DNA of 64,000 bases from Pseudarthrobacter sulfonivorans (GTDB lineage: Bacteria > Actinomycetota > Actinomycetes > Actinomycetales > Micrococcaceae). Numbering within the stretch: the first letter of the stretch is position 1; every line of letters starts with the position of its first letter. The notes beneath the pieces were generated by a model that was not told the DNA's origin, made no database searches, and saw only the letters and a program-made list of their open reading frames with translations. The position numbers and the translations under genes were made by a program. The stretch is taken from positions 1,364,001 through 1,428,000 of the forward strand of contig NZ_CP013747.1 in the NCBI RefSeq assembly GCF_001484605.1, given 5' to 3'. Below, in pieces: positions 43,662 to 53,640 of the stretch.

Positions 43662-44357
43662 TCAGCTGACGGAAACGAAGACGTGGGATGCCACTTCCGG
43701 GGGCAACTCGAGCGCCCCTTCGATTCCCGGCACGCGCACGGAAATGTACTCCCCTACGCGCTCCAGGGACACCGTGGCACCGGGCCTGATCCCGCCTTCA
43801 TCCAGCTGGACCAGCAGCTCAGGTTCCACCTGGATGGGCTCAGCCAGCCGGCTGACTGTCACGTTCGACGCCGGCCCGTAGCCCTGCATCGCATCAAGGA
43901 GATTAATCACACCGGCGTCTGGGAGCGCGGGCGCCGGCCCGCCCAGGGCGGCCAGCCCGGGGATGGGGTTGCCGTACGGAGACTCGGTGGGGTGGTTGAG
44001 CAGTTCGTAGATGCGCTGCTCTACGCGTTCGCTCATCACATGCTCCCAGCGGCACGCTTCATCGTGGACATAGGCCCAGTCCAGGCCAATCACATCCGCC
44101 AGGAGCCGTTCCGCGAGCCTGTGCTTGCGCATCACTTCCGTAGCGCGTTTCCGCCCGGCTTCCGTGAGCTCCAGATGGCGGTCTCCGGAGACTACGACCA
44201 GTCCGTCGCGTTCCATCCGGCCGATGGTTTGGGACACCGTGGGTCCGGAATGCCGCAGCCGTTCGGCGATGCGTGCGCGAAGAGCAACGATGTTCTCTTC
44301 TTCAAGCTCCAAAATGGTCCGAAGATACATCTCCGTAGTATCGATCAGATCCGTCAT
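43662..44357 (-). CDS. DtxR/IdeR-family metal-dependent repressor
   Basis: A 231-residue regulator of iron (or manganese) genes. The HTH domain begins LIDTTEMYLRTILELEEE with the recognition region SGPTVSQTIGRMERDGLVVV. The metal-binding dimerisation domain shows RHRLAERLLADVIGLDWAYVHDEACRWEHVMSE with the expected His, Glu and Cys ligands (EACRWEH). A C-terminal SH3-like FeoA domain follows (VQLDEGGIRPGATVSLERVG). IdeR and MntR-type DtxR proteins are hard to separate by eye; the Cys ligand favours the iron type. It is divergent from serC. Confidence 0.92.
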   Translation of the reverse strand: MTDLIDTTEMYLRTILELEEENIVALRARIAERLRHSGPTVSQTIGRMERDGLVVVSGDRHLELTEAGRKRATEVMRKHRLAERLLADVIGLDWAYVHDEACRWEHVMSERVEQRIYELLNHPTESPYGNPIPGLAALGGPAPALPDAGVINLLDAMQGYGPASNVTVSRLAEPIQVEPELLVQLDEGGIRPGATVSLERVGEYISVRVPGIEGALELPPEVASHVFVSVS

Positions 44358-44466
44358 CCAGCTCAGCTCCTCGAGCGCAGTACCTTGCGTTGTCCCACCG
44401 TATCGCGTCCCGCTCAGCGGCGAGGTCCGCTAAAAAGCTTAGCCTATTTTGAATTTGTCTGGATAA

Positions 44467-45765
<1,299 letters not shown>

Positions 45766-45775
45766 CGCACCCGCC

Positions 45776-45831
45776 CGAACGGACACTTGGGGCCCAGGAA
45801 CCGGGCCCCAAGTGTCCGTTCGCGCTGTTTT
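45776..45831 (+). terminator. Intrinsic terminator of serC
   Basis: Perfect 20-base arms at 45776-45795 and 45803-45822 around loop AGGAACC, followed by CGCTGTTTTT on the plus strand. It also lies in front of the convergent MFS gene end and may act in both directions. Confidence 0.9.
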
Positions 45832-45848
45832 TGTGGTGAGGCCAGTTG

Positions 45849-47183
45849 TCAGCGTCCGACGGCGTCGTCCGGGTTTTCGTCCCGGGCGGCGCCGTTTGTG
45901 TTGTCCCCCTGTTGCTGGACGCCCAGGTGGGAGACGACGCCGAAGTAGCGCAGGCCGCGGGCGCGCCGGTTGAAGGTGAGCCGGAGCCGCTGAGCGCGGA
46001 TGATCCAGATCATTCCGATCACGGCGGCGATGATCCCGGAGGCGGCCGCAACGGAAAGCGACCACCGGGGGCCGGCGACGTTGGCCACCCATCCCACCAA
46101 CGGGGCGCCGATGGGTGTGCCGCCCATAAAGATGGCCATGTACAGGGCCATGACCCTGCCCCGCATCACGGGATCGGTGGTGGTCTGGACGTAGCCGTTG
46201 GCACTGGTCATCATGGTGATTGCGAACAGGCCCACCGGCACCAGCGCCACGCCGAACCAGAAGTAGTCCGGGGCAAGAGCGGCCAGTCCCGAGGTCACCC
46301 CAAAGGCAGCCGCCGCGCCGAAGATCATCCGCAAGCGGGGCTTGCCGCGGCCGGCGGAGAGCAGCGCGCCTGCCACGGAACCGATGGCCATGATGGAATT
46401 CATGAGCCCGAACGCGCTGGCGTCCAGCCCGAATTCCGTGCCCACCATCGCGGCGATGAACAGCACGAAGTTAAGGCCGAGTGTTCCCACGATGAACACG
46501 GCCACCAGGACCACCACAATGTCCGGCCGGAACCGCACATAGCGCAGCCCCTCCCGGATCCGGCCCTTGCCCGGAGCCGCCCGGGGAAGCTGGCGCAGTG
46601 ACGCGGCGGGGATCTTCCACAGGCTCAGGAGCATGGCCAGGAACGTGAAGGTGTTGATCAGGAACACCCAGCCGGGACCTACCGCTACGGTGAGGACGCC
46701 GGCCACGGCGGGCCCGATCATCCGGGCGACATTGAACGAGGCGCTGTTCAGGGCCACGGCGTTGGGCAGGTAGTCGTCCCGCACCAGTTCAGAAACAAAG
46801 GTCTGCCGCACCGGGGCATCGAGGGCGGAGACCATGCCCAGCAGCAGGGCGAAGCTGTAGACGTGCCACAGCTGGCCGGCGCCGAGTACCACGAGGATGC
46901 CCAGGCCGGTGCTCAGGAGGGCCATCATTGACTGGGTGATGATGAGCAGCTGCCGGCGGCTGTACCGGTCCGCCACGAGGCCGGCGACCGGCGCCAGGAA
47001 GAGCTGCGGCCCCAGCTGCAGCGCCATGGTGATGCCCATGGCCCCGGCGTCGTGATCGGTGAGGTGGTCAAACACCAGCCAGTCCTGGGCCGTCCGCTGC
47101 ATCCAGGTTCCGATGTTGGAAACCAGCGCGCCGAGGAACCAGATCCGGTAGTTGAGGATGTGCAGGGATTTGAAGGTGGACAT
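45849..47183 (-). CDS. MFS transporter, EntS/TetV-like (DHA3)
   Basis: A 444-residue permease with about 12 helices. It starts STFKSLHILNYRIWFLGALVSNIGTWMQRTAQDWLVF, the signature of DHA3 exporters such as EntS and Tap, with loop motif GLVADRYSRRQLL between helices 2 and 3. The C-terminal tail of about 40 residues is polar (QQQGDNTNGAARDENPDD). ATG 47183. Export of siderophore or drug is possible for this group; nothing here decides. It lies 45 bases from the DUF3027 gene on the same strand. Confidence 0.88.
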   Translation of the reverse strand: MSTFKSLHILNYRIWFLGALVSNIGTWMQRTAQDWLVFDHLTDHDAGAMGITMALQLGPQLFLAPVAGLVADRYSRRQLLIITQSMMALLSTGLGILVVLGAGQLWHVYSFALLLGMVSALDAPVRQTFVSELVRDDYLPNAVALNSASFNVARMIGPAVAGVLTVAVGPGWVFLINTFTFLAMLLSLWKIPAASLRQLPRAAPGKGRIREGLRYVRFRPDIVVVLVAVFIVGTLGLNFVLFIAAMVGTEFGLDASAFGLMNSIMAIGSVAGALLSAGRGKPRLRMIFGAAAAFGVTSGLAALAPDYFWFGVALVPVGLFAITMMTSANGYVQTTTDPVMRGRVMALYMAIFMGGTPIGAPLVGWVANVAGPRWSLSVAAASGIIAAVIGMIWIIRAQRLRLTFNRRARGLRYFGVVSHLGVQQQGDNTNGAARDENPDDAVGR

Positions 47184-47228
47184 CAGTGCCGGCCTTCTTG
47201 GTTCTCAACCCTGCGCATTGGCAACTGC

Positions 47229-47783
47229 TTAGTCAGCCTCGCCGGCGGGGTCGTCGTCTTCGGATTCTTCGGATTCTTCGTCCCGGTCTTCGGACCCGGA
47301 AGTGTCAGCCTCGGCCTGCGAAGTGTCCGGCTTCGAAGCGGAAGCCTCCGCAGCGCGTGGCTCCTCTTCCTCTGCCGCCTGTGCGTCCTCGGGGCGGACG
47401 CGCTCGGCCCACGGCACCCACTCCGGGGAGAGGGTGGAGTCCTCCGACGGCAGGAGGCCAAGCTCGCTGACCGTGACCACCTTGGAGCGGGAGTTCCTGG
47501 TCAGGACCGCGTACCACTGCCAGCCGTGGTAGCCGGCCATTCTTGATTCGAAGAGGTGGGTGACCAGGCGGTCGCCCTCACTTTTGGCAGCCAGGTGCGC
47601 ACCGATGTCCGACGCCGCCGTGATGCCTTCGAGGGCGGTTCGCGCCTCGCCAACGGCAGTGGCGAGGAAGGCATCCGGCTTTCCGGTACGCCACACGGGC
47701 ACGCCGGCGCGGCGCTTGGCCTCGGCTTTGGCGCCCGCTTTCTCCGCTGTTGTGGTGTTCGGCTGTTCAGCTTCCGCGTTCAT
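47229..47783 (-). CDS. DUF3027 protein
   Basis: A 184-residue cytosolic protein with a conserved core (PDAFLATAVGEARTALEGI, HLFESRMAGYHGWQWYAVLTRNSRSKVVTVSELGLLPSEDSTLSPEWVPWAERVRPED) that matches DUF3027 of actinobacteria. The last 50 residues are acidic and Ser-rich low complexity. Function unknown. It starts ten bases after the cold-shock gene; the Mycobacterium homologue also neighbours serC. Confidence 0.85.
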   Translation of the reverse strand: MNAEAEQPNTTTAEKAGAKAEAKRRAGVPVWRTGKPDAFLATAVGEARTALEGITAASDIGAHLAAKSEGDRLVTHLFESRMAGYHGWQWYAVLTRNSRSKVVTVSELGLLPSEDSTLSPEWVPWAERVRPEDAQAAEEEEPRAAEASASKPDTSQAEADTSGSEDRDEESEESEDDDPAGEAD

Positions 47784-47792
47784 GGCCAAGAC

Positions 47793-48176
47793 CTAAACGT
47801 CCAGCTCGTCGGCAACCTTACGCAGGGCAGCCGCGATGGCCTTGCCCTTGTTGCCTTCCGGGTACTTGCCCGCGGACAGGGTTCCGGAGAGGTTGTCCAG
47901 CACGCTGACCAGGTCCTGGACCAGCGGTGCGAGGTCCCGGGCGCTGGGCCGCTTGGCCTTGGCGATGGACGGCGTCTTGTCCAGGACGCGCAGGCCCAGG
48001 GCCTGTGCACCCTTGCGGCCGTCGGCAACGCCGAACTCAACCCGGGTGCCGGCCTTCAGCTCCGTGATGCCTTCGGGCAGCGATGATTTGGGCAGGAAGA
48101 CTTCCTGGCCGTCCTCGCCTGCGAGGAATCCGAAACCTTTTTCCTTGTCATACCACTTGACCTTGCCGGTAGGCAC
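47793..48176 (-). CDS. Cold-shock domain protein with C-terminal extension
   Basis: A 127-residue nucleic-acid-binding protein. Residues 1-65 are a cold-shock domain (PTGKVKWYDKEKGFGFLAGEDGQEVFLPKSSL) with RNP1-like GFGFL and RNP2-like EVFLP. The Phe-rich face is altered relative to CspA. Residues 70-127 form a basic then helical extension (RPSARDLAPLVQDLVSVLDNLSGTL, GNKGKAIAAALRKVADEL) not found in CspA. GTG 48176 follows AAGG at eight bases. Its neighbour is the DUF3027 gene, nine bases downstream on the same strand, so the two are likely cotranscribed. Confidence 0.88.
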   Translation of the reverse strand: MPTGKVKWYDKEKGFGFLAGEDGQEVFLPKSSLPEGITELKAGTRVEFGVADGRKGAQALGLRVLDKTPSIAKAKRPSARDLAPLVQDLVSVLDNLSGTLSAGKYPEGNKGKAIAAALRKVADELDV

Positions 48177-48422
48177 GTAATCAACCTTCTTCGTTCTGAC
48201 GTCTTCTGACACGGCCGGCAGTCACCGCATCCGCACTGATGTGCGGGTTCAGGGTATGACAGCGACGGACCGTGTTGGTCTGTTCTTCAAGGTTATCCTG
48301 CCGGGGGCCGGAATCCTGCTTTCATGCACCCTTCGTCCTGCCGCCTGCCTGCGGCTGTGTGCCCGCCGCTCACGGCCGCCTGTGGCGCCACCACCGGCCG
48401 CCCGGCTGTTAGCGTTGCCTGC

Positions 48423-48656
48423 ATGACACCCTCGCGATACCGGCGCCCACTGATGATCTGCGCAGCGGTTGTTGCCATGCTTTCCCTCGTGGCGGTGGGA
48501 GCCGTCATGGCACTGGCCTTCGCAGGCTCCGCTGCTCCGGCCTGGGTCACTGCCACTGCCCTGTACGGGTTGCCTGTGGCGTTCCTGCTGATGCTTTTCC
48601 TGGTGCTGGACAGCGTGGCGGGCCGGCGCCGGGCAGGAAAGTCCGGCGGGCGGTAA
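48423..48656 (+). CDS. Small membrane protein
   Basis: A 77-residue protein with two hydrophobic helices (LMICAAVVAMLSLVAVGAVMALAF and VTATALYGLPVAFLLMLFLVLD) and basic ends (TPSRYRRP and AGRRRAGKSGGR). No family recognised. ATG 48423 was chosen because upstream codons are Cys/Pro-rich noise. It ends 10 bases before the helicase-associated gene, so it probably opens that operon. Confidence 0.65.
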   Translation: MTPSRYRRPLMICAAVVAMLSLVAVGAVMALAFAGSAAPAWVTATALYGLPVAFLLMLFLVLDSVAGRRRAGKSGGR

Positions 48657-48666
48657 CGTTGGACTG

Positions 48667-51156
48667 ATGTCCCTTATTCGCGCGCTCAGCAAAGAACTGG
48701 AAGCACGCAGCGATGACTCGTTGCGGGCGCTCTTTGCAGCGCGGCCGGACCTTATGTCCCCCGCCGTTCCTGACTTTTCCGCCCTGGCCGCGCGGGCAAG
48801 CGCGCGGGTCAGCGTCCAGCGCGCGCTCGAGCGGCTTAACAGGCCACAGATGCAGGTGCTGGAAACGCTGCATCTGTGTACCAACACGGACACCGAACAC
48901 AGCGCCTCGGCGGCGGGCGTCCGGAAACTCATTGCAGGGTCCACGGTGGCGGCGCTGGAACGCATCCTGGCCTCGCTCCAGGAACTGGCTCTGGTGCACC
49001 GGGCAGAGCCGCCGCATGGAACGCCGGTTTCGGGCCACCGCCAGCGCTACTACCTGCCGGTGGGAAGCCTCAAGGACGTGGTGGGAATCTATCCTGCGGG
49101 GCTGGGGCGCAGCTACACCGAGCTGGTCAGGCTCCAGCCCGCGTTTGCCCAGCGGGCAGTCCAGCTCGTTGCCGAGCTGCACCGCAGCGGCGTCTCCATC
49201 CAGAACGCCACCACCCCCATGGAGGCAGCCCTCGCGCTGCAGCATTGGACATCCTCGCCCGAGGCACTCGGCGAGGCTTTGGCCGGAGCCCCGGAACGCA
49301 CGACGGCGTTGCTCGCCAAATTCCGCAACTGGGCCATGGGTGCCGTCCCCCAGGCGCAACGGAAGGCGTCGGTCTCGAACCAGGGCGCCGACGTCGGGCC
49401 CGTTGACTGGCTCCTGGCCCGGGGCCTGCTGGTCCCCCTGGACGCCGCGCACGTGGAATTGCCGCATAGCGTGGGATTGTCGCTGCGTGGCGGCGCCATC
49501 ATCAATGACTTCTCCCTGTCCCCGCCGGTTCCGGAGCTGGGCAGCACCACCGCTGCGCTTCGCCGGAACGCGGCGCTGGGCGCCATCGCCGAAACCCTTC
49601 GGCTGGTGGGTGACCTCCTCCACGCCGTCCGCGAACAGCCGCTGGCCACGCTGCGCAGTGGCGGCGTCGGTGTCCGGGAAATGAAGCGGCTGGCCGAGAC
49701 GCTTCGCATCGACCAGCACCGGGCGGGCCTGCTGCTGGAGGTCAGCGCCCTCGCCGGCCTGTTGCGCCTTGATGTGGACTCGTCCTCGTGGGTGCAGCCC
49801 CCGCAGCTGGAGTGGCTGGCCCTCCCCCGCCAGGAGCAGTGGCTGTGGCTGGTCAATGCCTGGCTCGCGAGCGAGCGTGTGCCTTCACTGGTGGGTCAGC
49901 CCGCTAACGGCCCCGGCGGCGTTCCCGCCGCGCACCGCGCCCTGGCCGGGAACACCGTTAATGCCCTTTCGGCAGAGGCGCAGCGGCCGGACGCCCCCGT
50001 GGTCAGGAAGCGGATCCTGGAAATCCTGGAGGAACTCACCCAGGAGGCTGCCGCTGCGGACGGCACGGCACCGGTCCTGGATGCTGCGGCCGTCCTCCAG
50101 CGGGCTGAATGGACGCAGCCGCGGATGGCCCGCCGGTTCAGTTCCCTGATCAGGGGTGTGCTCGCGGAAGCGGAGCTGCTCGGACTGATCGGCTCCGGTG
50201 CGTTGAGCCAGCTGGGCAGCGCCATTGCCGAAGACAACCCGGACGAAGCCTTGGGCATCCTGGGCGAGCATCTGCCTGCGGCACTGAACCACGTCCTGCT
50301 TCAGGCGGACCTGACCGCAGTTGCCCCGGGCTACCTGGCTCCGGAGCTGGCCGAAAAGCTACTGGTGATGGCCGACGCCGAGGGGCACGGGCCCGCCACT
50401 ATCTACCGGTTCTCCGCTAACTCGGTCCGGCGGGCGCTGGACGCCGGGCATGACGCCTCGAGCCTGCTGGAGTTCCTGCGTGAGCATTCGGCCACGGCCG
50501 TGCCCCAGCCCTTGGAATACCTGGTGGAGGACACGGCGTCCCGGCACGGCCGGCTCCGGGTGGGAACGGCCGCCAGCTTTATCCAAAGCGATGATGAGGC
50601 AACGGTGCTGGAGCTGGCGGCGGAGTCCAAAGCGGCCGGCCTGGGGCTGGCCCGGATTGCGCCGACGGTACTGATCTCCACCGCTCCGCCGCGGGAAACA
50701 GCCCAGGTCCTGCGCGGACTGGGCCTCTCGCCGTCGGTGGACCAGGCCGAGCCCGGAGTGGTCCGGCTCCGCCGCACTAACAATGTTCCCGGCGGCGCCC
50801 GCCCCATCTACACGGCGCCGCGGACCGCACCCGCCGAGGACGACGTCGCCGCGCAGCTGGCCGTCCTGCGGAACAGGCGGGCTGAGGCCTCCGGAAACCA
50901 CGCAGGCCCCGTGGCTGGCTCCGGCGAAGCTGCGACCCAGCTTGGGCTGGAGACGCTGCAACGGGCTATCCGGCTCAAGCAGCGCGTGAGCATGAACGTG
51001 GTGGACAGCCAGGGGAATTCCTGCCTGGAGACAGTTGTTCCCCTCTCCGTAAACGGCGGACGCGTCAGGGTCTTTGATCCTGCCAAGGAAACCGAGCGCG
51101 TGCTCTCCATCCACCGCATTATCGACATTGAGGCCGCAGAAGAACTGCGCCAGTGA
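48667..51156 (+). CDS. Helicase-associated (Helicase_C_3) protein, partner of XPB
   Basis: An 829-residue protein resembling Rv0862c of Mycobacterium. The N-terminal 500 residues are helical repeats with winged-helix-like segments (RPQMQVLETLHLC, GVREMKRLAETLRIDQHRAGLLLEV). A Helicase_C_3/XPB N-terminal-like domain covers about residues 540-690 (TIYRFSANSVRRALDAGHDASSLLEFL), and the last 100 residues look like a WYL-type segment (MNVVDSQGNSCLETVVPLSVNGGRVRVFDP). No ATPase motif. It precedes XPB by 13 bases; a joint role in repair or transcription is inferred. Confidence 0.88.
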   Translation: MSLIRALSKELEARSDDSLRALFAARPDLMSPAVPDFSALAARASARVSVQRALERLNRPQMQVLETLHLCTNTDTEHSASAAGVRKLIAGSTVAALERILASLQELALVHRAEPPHGTPVSGHRQRYYLPVGSLKDVVGIYPAGLGRSYTELVRLQPAFAQRAVQLVAELHRSGVSIQNATTPMEAALALQHWTSSPEALGEALAGAPERTTALLAKFRNWAMGAVPQAQRKASVSNQGADVGPVDWLLARGLLVPLDAAHVELPHSVGLSLRGGAIINDFSLSPPVPELGSTTAALRRNAALGAIAETLRLVGDLLHAVREQPLATLRSGGVGVREMKRLAETLRIDQHRAGLLLEVSALAGLLRLDVDSSSWVQPPQLEWLALPRQEQWLWLVNAWLASERVPSLVGQPANGPGGVPAAHRALAGNTVNALSAEAQRPDAPVVRKRILEILEELTQEAAAADGTAPVLDAAAVLQRAEWTQPRMARRFSSLIRGVLAEAELLGLIGSGALSQLGSAIAEDNPDEALGILGEHLPAALNHVLLQADLTAVAPGYLAPELAEKLLVMADAEGHGPATIYRFSANSVRRALDAGHDASSLLEFLREHSATAVPQPLEYLVEDTASRHGRLRVGTAASFIQSDDEATVLELAAESKAAGLGLARIAPTVLISTAPPRETAQVLRGLGLSPSVDQAEPGVVRLRRTNNVPGGARPIYTAPRTAPAEDDVAAQLAVLRNRRAEASGNHAGPVAGSGEAATQLGLETLQRAIRLKQRVSMNVVDSQGNSCLETVVPLSVNGGRVRVFDPAKETERVLSIHRIIDIEAAEELRQ

Positions 51157-51169
51157 AGGACTGCCCCGC

Positions 51170-52813
51170 GTGAACGACGGCCCGCTGATCGTCCAAAGTG
51201 ACAAAACCATCCTGCTGGAAGTGGACCACGAACTGGCCACCGAGGCGCGCCACGCCATCGCCCCCTTCGCCGAGCTCGAACGCGCCCCGGAGCACATGCA
51301 CAGCTACCGCCTGACGCCCCTGGGCCTGTGGAACGCACGCGCCGCCGGCCTGGACGCGGAGAAGGTCCTGGACACGCTGCTCAAATACTCGCGGTTCCCC
51401 GTGCCGCATTCGCTGCTGATCGACGTCGAAGAGACCATGTCGCGGTACGGGCGGCTGCGGCTGGAGAAGGACCCGCAGCACGGCCTGGTGATGCGCACGG
51501 ACGACTACCCGGTGTTGGAGGAGGTCATCCGGGCCAAAAAGATCCAGCCCCTGCTGGGGCCGCGGATCGACGGCGAAACCATTGTGGTCCATTCCTCGCA
51601 GCGCGGCCAGCTCAAGCAGCTGCTCCTGAAAATCGGTTGGCCGGCGGAGGACCTGGCCGGCTACGTGGACGGCACACCCCACCTGATCGCCCTGAACGAG
51701 GACGGCTGGAAGCTCCGCCCGTACCAGCAGCTCGCCACCGAGAATTTCTGGGCCGGCGGCAGCGGCGTGGTGGTGCTGCCCTGCGGAGCCGGGAAGACGC
51801 TGGTGGGTGCCGCGGCCATGGCCACGAGCTCCACCACAACGCTCATCCTGGTCACCAACACGGTGGCAGCCCGGCAGTGGAAGGACGAGCTGCTCAAGCG
51901 GACGTCCCTGACGGAGGACGAAATCGGCGAGTACTCGGGCGCGGTCAAAGAGGTCCGCCCGGTCACCATCGCCACGTACCAGGTCCTCACCACCAAACGC
52001 GGCGGCCTGTACCCGCACCTGGAGCTCGTGGACGGCCACGACTGGGGCCTGATCATCTATGACGAAGTGCACCTCCTGCCGGCGCCGATCTTCCGGATGA
52101 CCGCGGACCTGCAGGCCCGCCGCCGGCTGGGCCTCACCGCCACCCTGGTCCGCGAGGACGGCCGCGAAGGCGAGGTCTTCAGCCTCATCGGGCCCAAACG
52201 GTACGACGCGCCCTGGAAGGACATCGAAGCCCAGGGCTACATCGCCCCCGCGGACTGTGTGGAGGTCCGCATTGACCTGCCCCGGGACGAACGTGTGGCC
52301 TATGCCATGGCCGAGGACGCGGACAAGTACCGGCTGTGCGCTACGTCCGAGTCCAAGACCCTGATCGTGGAACAGCTGGTGGCCCGGCACCAGGGCGAGC
52401 AGCTGCTGGTGATCGGGCAATACATTGACCAGCTGGACGAGATCGGCGAGCGCCTGCAGGCTCCCGTCATCAAGGGCGATACGTCCGTCAAGGAACGGCA
52501 GAAGCTCTTCGCTGCATTCCGGGCCGGCGACGTGAACACGCTGGTGGTTTCCAAAGTGGCCAACTTCTCCATCGACCTGCCCGAGGCCTCGGTGGCCATC
52601 CAGGTCTCCGGTTCCTTTGGGTCGCGGCAGGAGGAAGCCCAGCGGCTGGGCCGGTTGCTCCGCCCCAAGAAGGACGGCCGGGCGGCCCGCTTCTACTCGC
52701 TGGTGGCCCGGGACACCCTGGACCAGGATTTCGCGGCCAAGCGGCAGCGCTTCCTGGCAGAGCAGGGCTATGCCTACCGGATCATGGACGCCAAGGATGT
52801 CGGCGCCGTCTAA
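51170..52813 (+). CDS. XPB-type DNA repair helicase
   Basis: A 547-residue superfamily 2 helicase, the bacterial XPB/Ssl2 homologue. An N-terminal domain (residues 1-180) precedes the RecA folds. Walker A PCGAGKT has Lys209, and the DEVH box is at residues 298-301. LTATLVREDGREGE holds the RED motif of XPB, and motif VI is GSFGSRQEEAQRLGRLLRP. GTG 51170 follows GAAGGA. It should unwind DNA 3'-5' in repair, as shown for the mycobacterial enzyme; its precise pathway in bacteria is unclear. Confidence 0.94.
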   Translation: MNDGPLIVQSDKTILLEVDHELATEARHAIAPFAELERAPEHMHSYRLTPLGLWNARAAGLDAEKVLDTLLKYSRFPVPHSLLIDVEETMSRYGRLRLEKDPQHGLVMRTDDYPVLEEVIRAKKIQPLLGPRIDGETIVVHSSQRGQLKQLLLKIGWPAEDLAGYVDGTPHLIALNEDGWKLRPYQQLATENFWAGGSGVVVLPCGAGKTLVGAAAMATSSTTTLILVTNTVAARQWKDELLKRTSLTEDEIGEYSGAVKEVRPVTIATYQVLTTKRGGLYPHLELVDGHDWGLIIYDEVHLLPAPIFRMTADLQARRRLGLTATLVREDGREGEVFSLIGPKRYDAPWKDIEAQGYIAPADCVEVRIDLPRDERVAYAMAEDADKYRLCATSESKTLIVEQLVARHQGEQLLVIGQYIDQLDEIGERLQAPVIKGDTSVKERQKLFAAFRAGDVNTLVVSKVANFSIDLPEASVAIQVSGSFGSRQEEAQRLGRLLRPKKDGRAARFYSLVARDTLDQDFAAKRQRFLAEQGYAYRIMDAKDVGAV

Positions 52814-52927
52814 CGGCCACCCGGTGTTCCTGTCCGGCGATGGGGATGGCCATGCCACGGCGGGCTCCCCATGGAACACCCACCATCCATCCAGAAAACT
52901 CACAGTTTCTGGGAGCATGATGGGAGC

Positions 52928-53638
52928 ATGAAGAAGACCGGCCCAGAAGCCAAGCTGCTAGTTGTTGATGACGAACCCAACATCCGCGAGCTGCTGTCCA
53001 CCTCGCTCCGCTTCGCAGGCTTCGAGGTGGTCTCTGCCGCCAACGGCCGTGACGCGCTGGCCGCCGCCGAGCTCCACGCGCCCGATCTGGCGGTGCTGGA
53101 CGTGATGCTGCCGGACATGGATGGCTTCACCGTCACCCGCAAGCTGCGGGCTTCGGGTAAGCACTTTCCGGTCCTGTTCCTCACGGCGAAGGACGACACG
53201 GAGGACAAGGTCACCGGCCTCACAGTAGGCGGGGATGACTACGTCACCAAGCCGTTCAGCCTGGACGAGGTAGTGGCCCGCATCCGTGCCGTCCTGCGCC
53301 GCACGCAGCCCCTGCTCGACGACGACGCCGTGATCCGGGTGGACGACCTGGAGCTCGACGACGACGCCCACGAAGTGCGCCGCGGCGGCACCGTGATCGA
53401 ACTGTCCCCCACGGAATTCAAGCTCCTCCGGTACCTCATGCTGAACCCCAACCGGGTGCTGTCGAAATCCCAGATCCTTGACCACGTCTGGGAGTACAAC
53501 TTCAACGGCGACGCCTCGATCGTGGAGTCCTACATCTCCTACCTCCGGCGCAAGGTGGACATTGATCCGGACGCACCGGCACTGATCCAGACCAAACGCG
53601 GAGTCGGCTACGTGCTCCGGACGGCAGAGAAGCGCTGA
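52928..53638 (+). CDS. OmpR-family response regulator (PhoP/TcrX-like)
   Basis: A 236-residue transcription factor. The receiver has the acidic pocket VVDDEPN, phospho-acceptor Asp58 in LAVLDVMLPDMDGF, the Thr in FLTAKDD and the Lys in YVTKPFSLDE. The winged helix has LSPTEFKLLRYLMLNPNRVLSKSQILDHVW and YISYLRRKVD. ATG 52928 was chosen; an ATG at 52919 just upstream is in another frame. It is two bases before the sensor kinase gene. The closest family resemblance is to PhoP and TcrX of Mycobacterium; the signal is unknown. Confidence 0.95.
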   Translation: MKKTGPEAKLLVVDDEPNIRELLSTSLRFAGFEVVSAANGRDALAAAELHAPDLAVLDVMLPDMDGFTVTRKLRASGKHFPVLFLTAKDDTEDKVTGLTVGGDDYVTKPFSLDEVVARIRAVLRRTQPLLDDDAVIRVDDLELDDDAHEVRRGGTVIELSPTEFKLLRYLMLNPNRVLSKSQILDHVWEYNFNGDASIVESYISYLRRKVDIDPDAPALIQTKRGVGYVLRTAEKR

Positions 53639-53640
53639 CC

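Noticed and set aside
51119..52918. A 599-codon open frame opposite XPB
   Set aside because: Antisense to a gene with all helicase motifs; no similarity visible.
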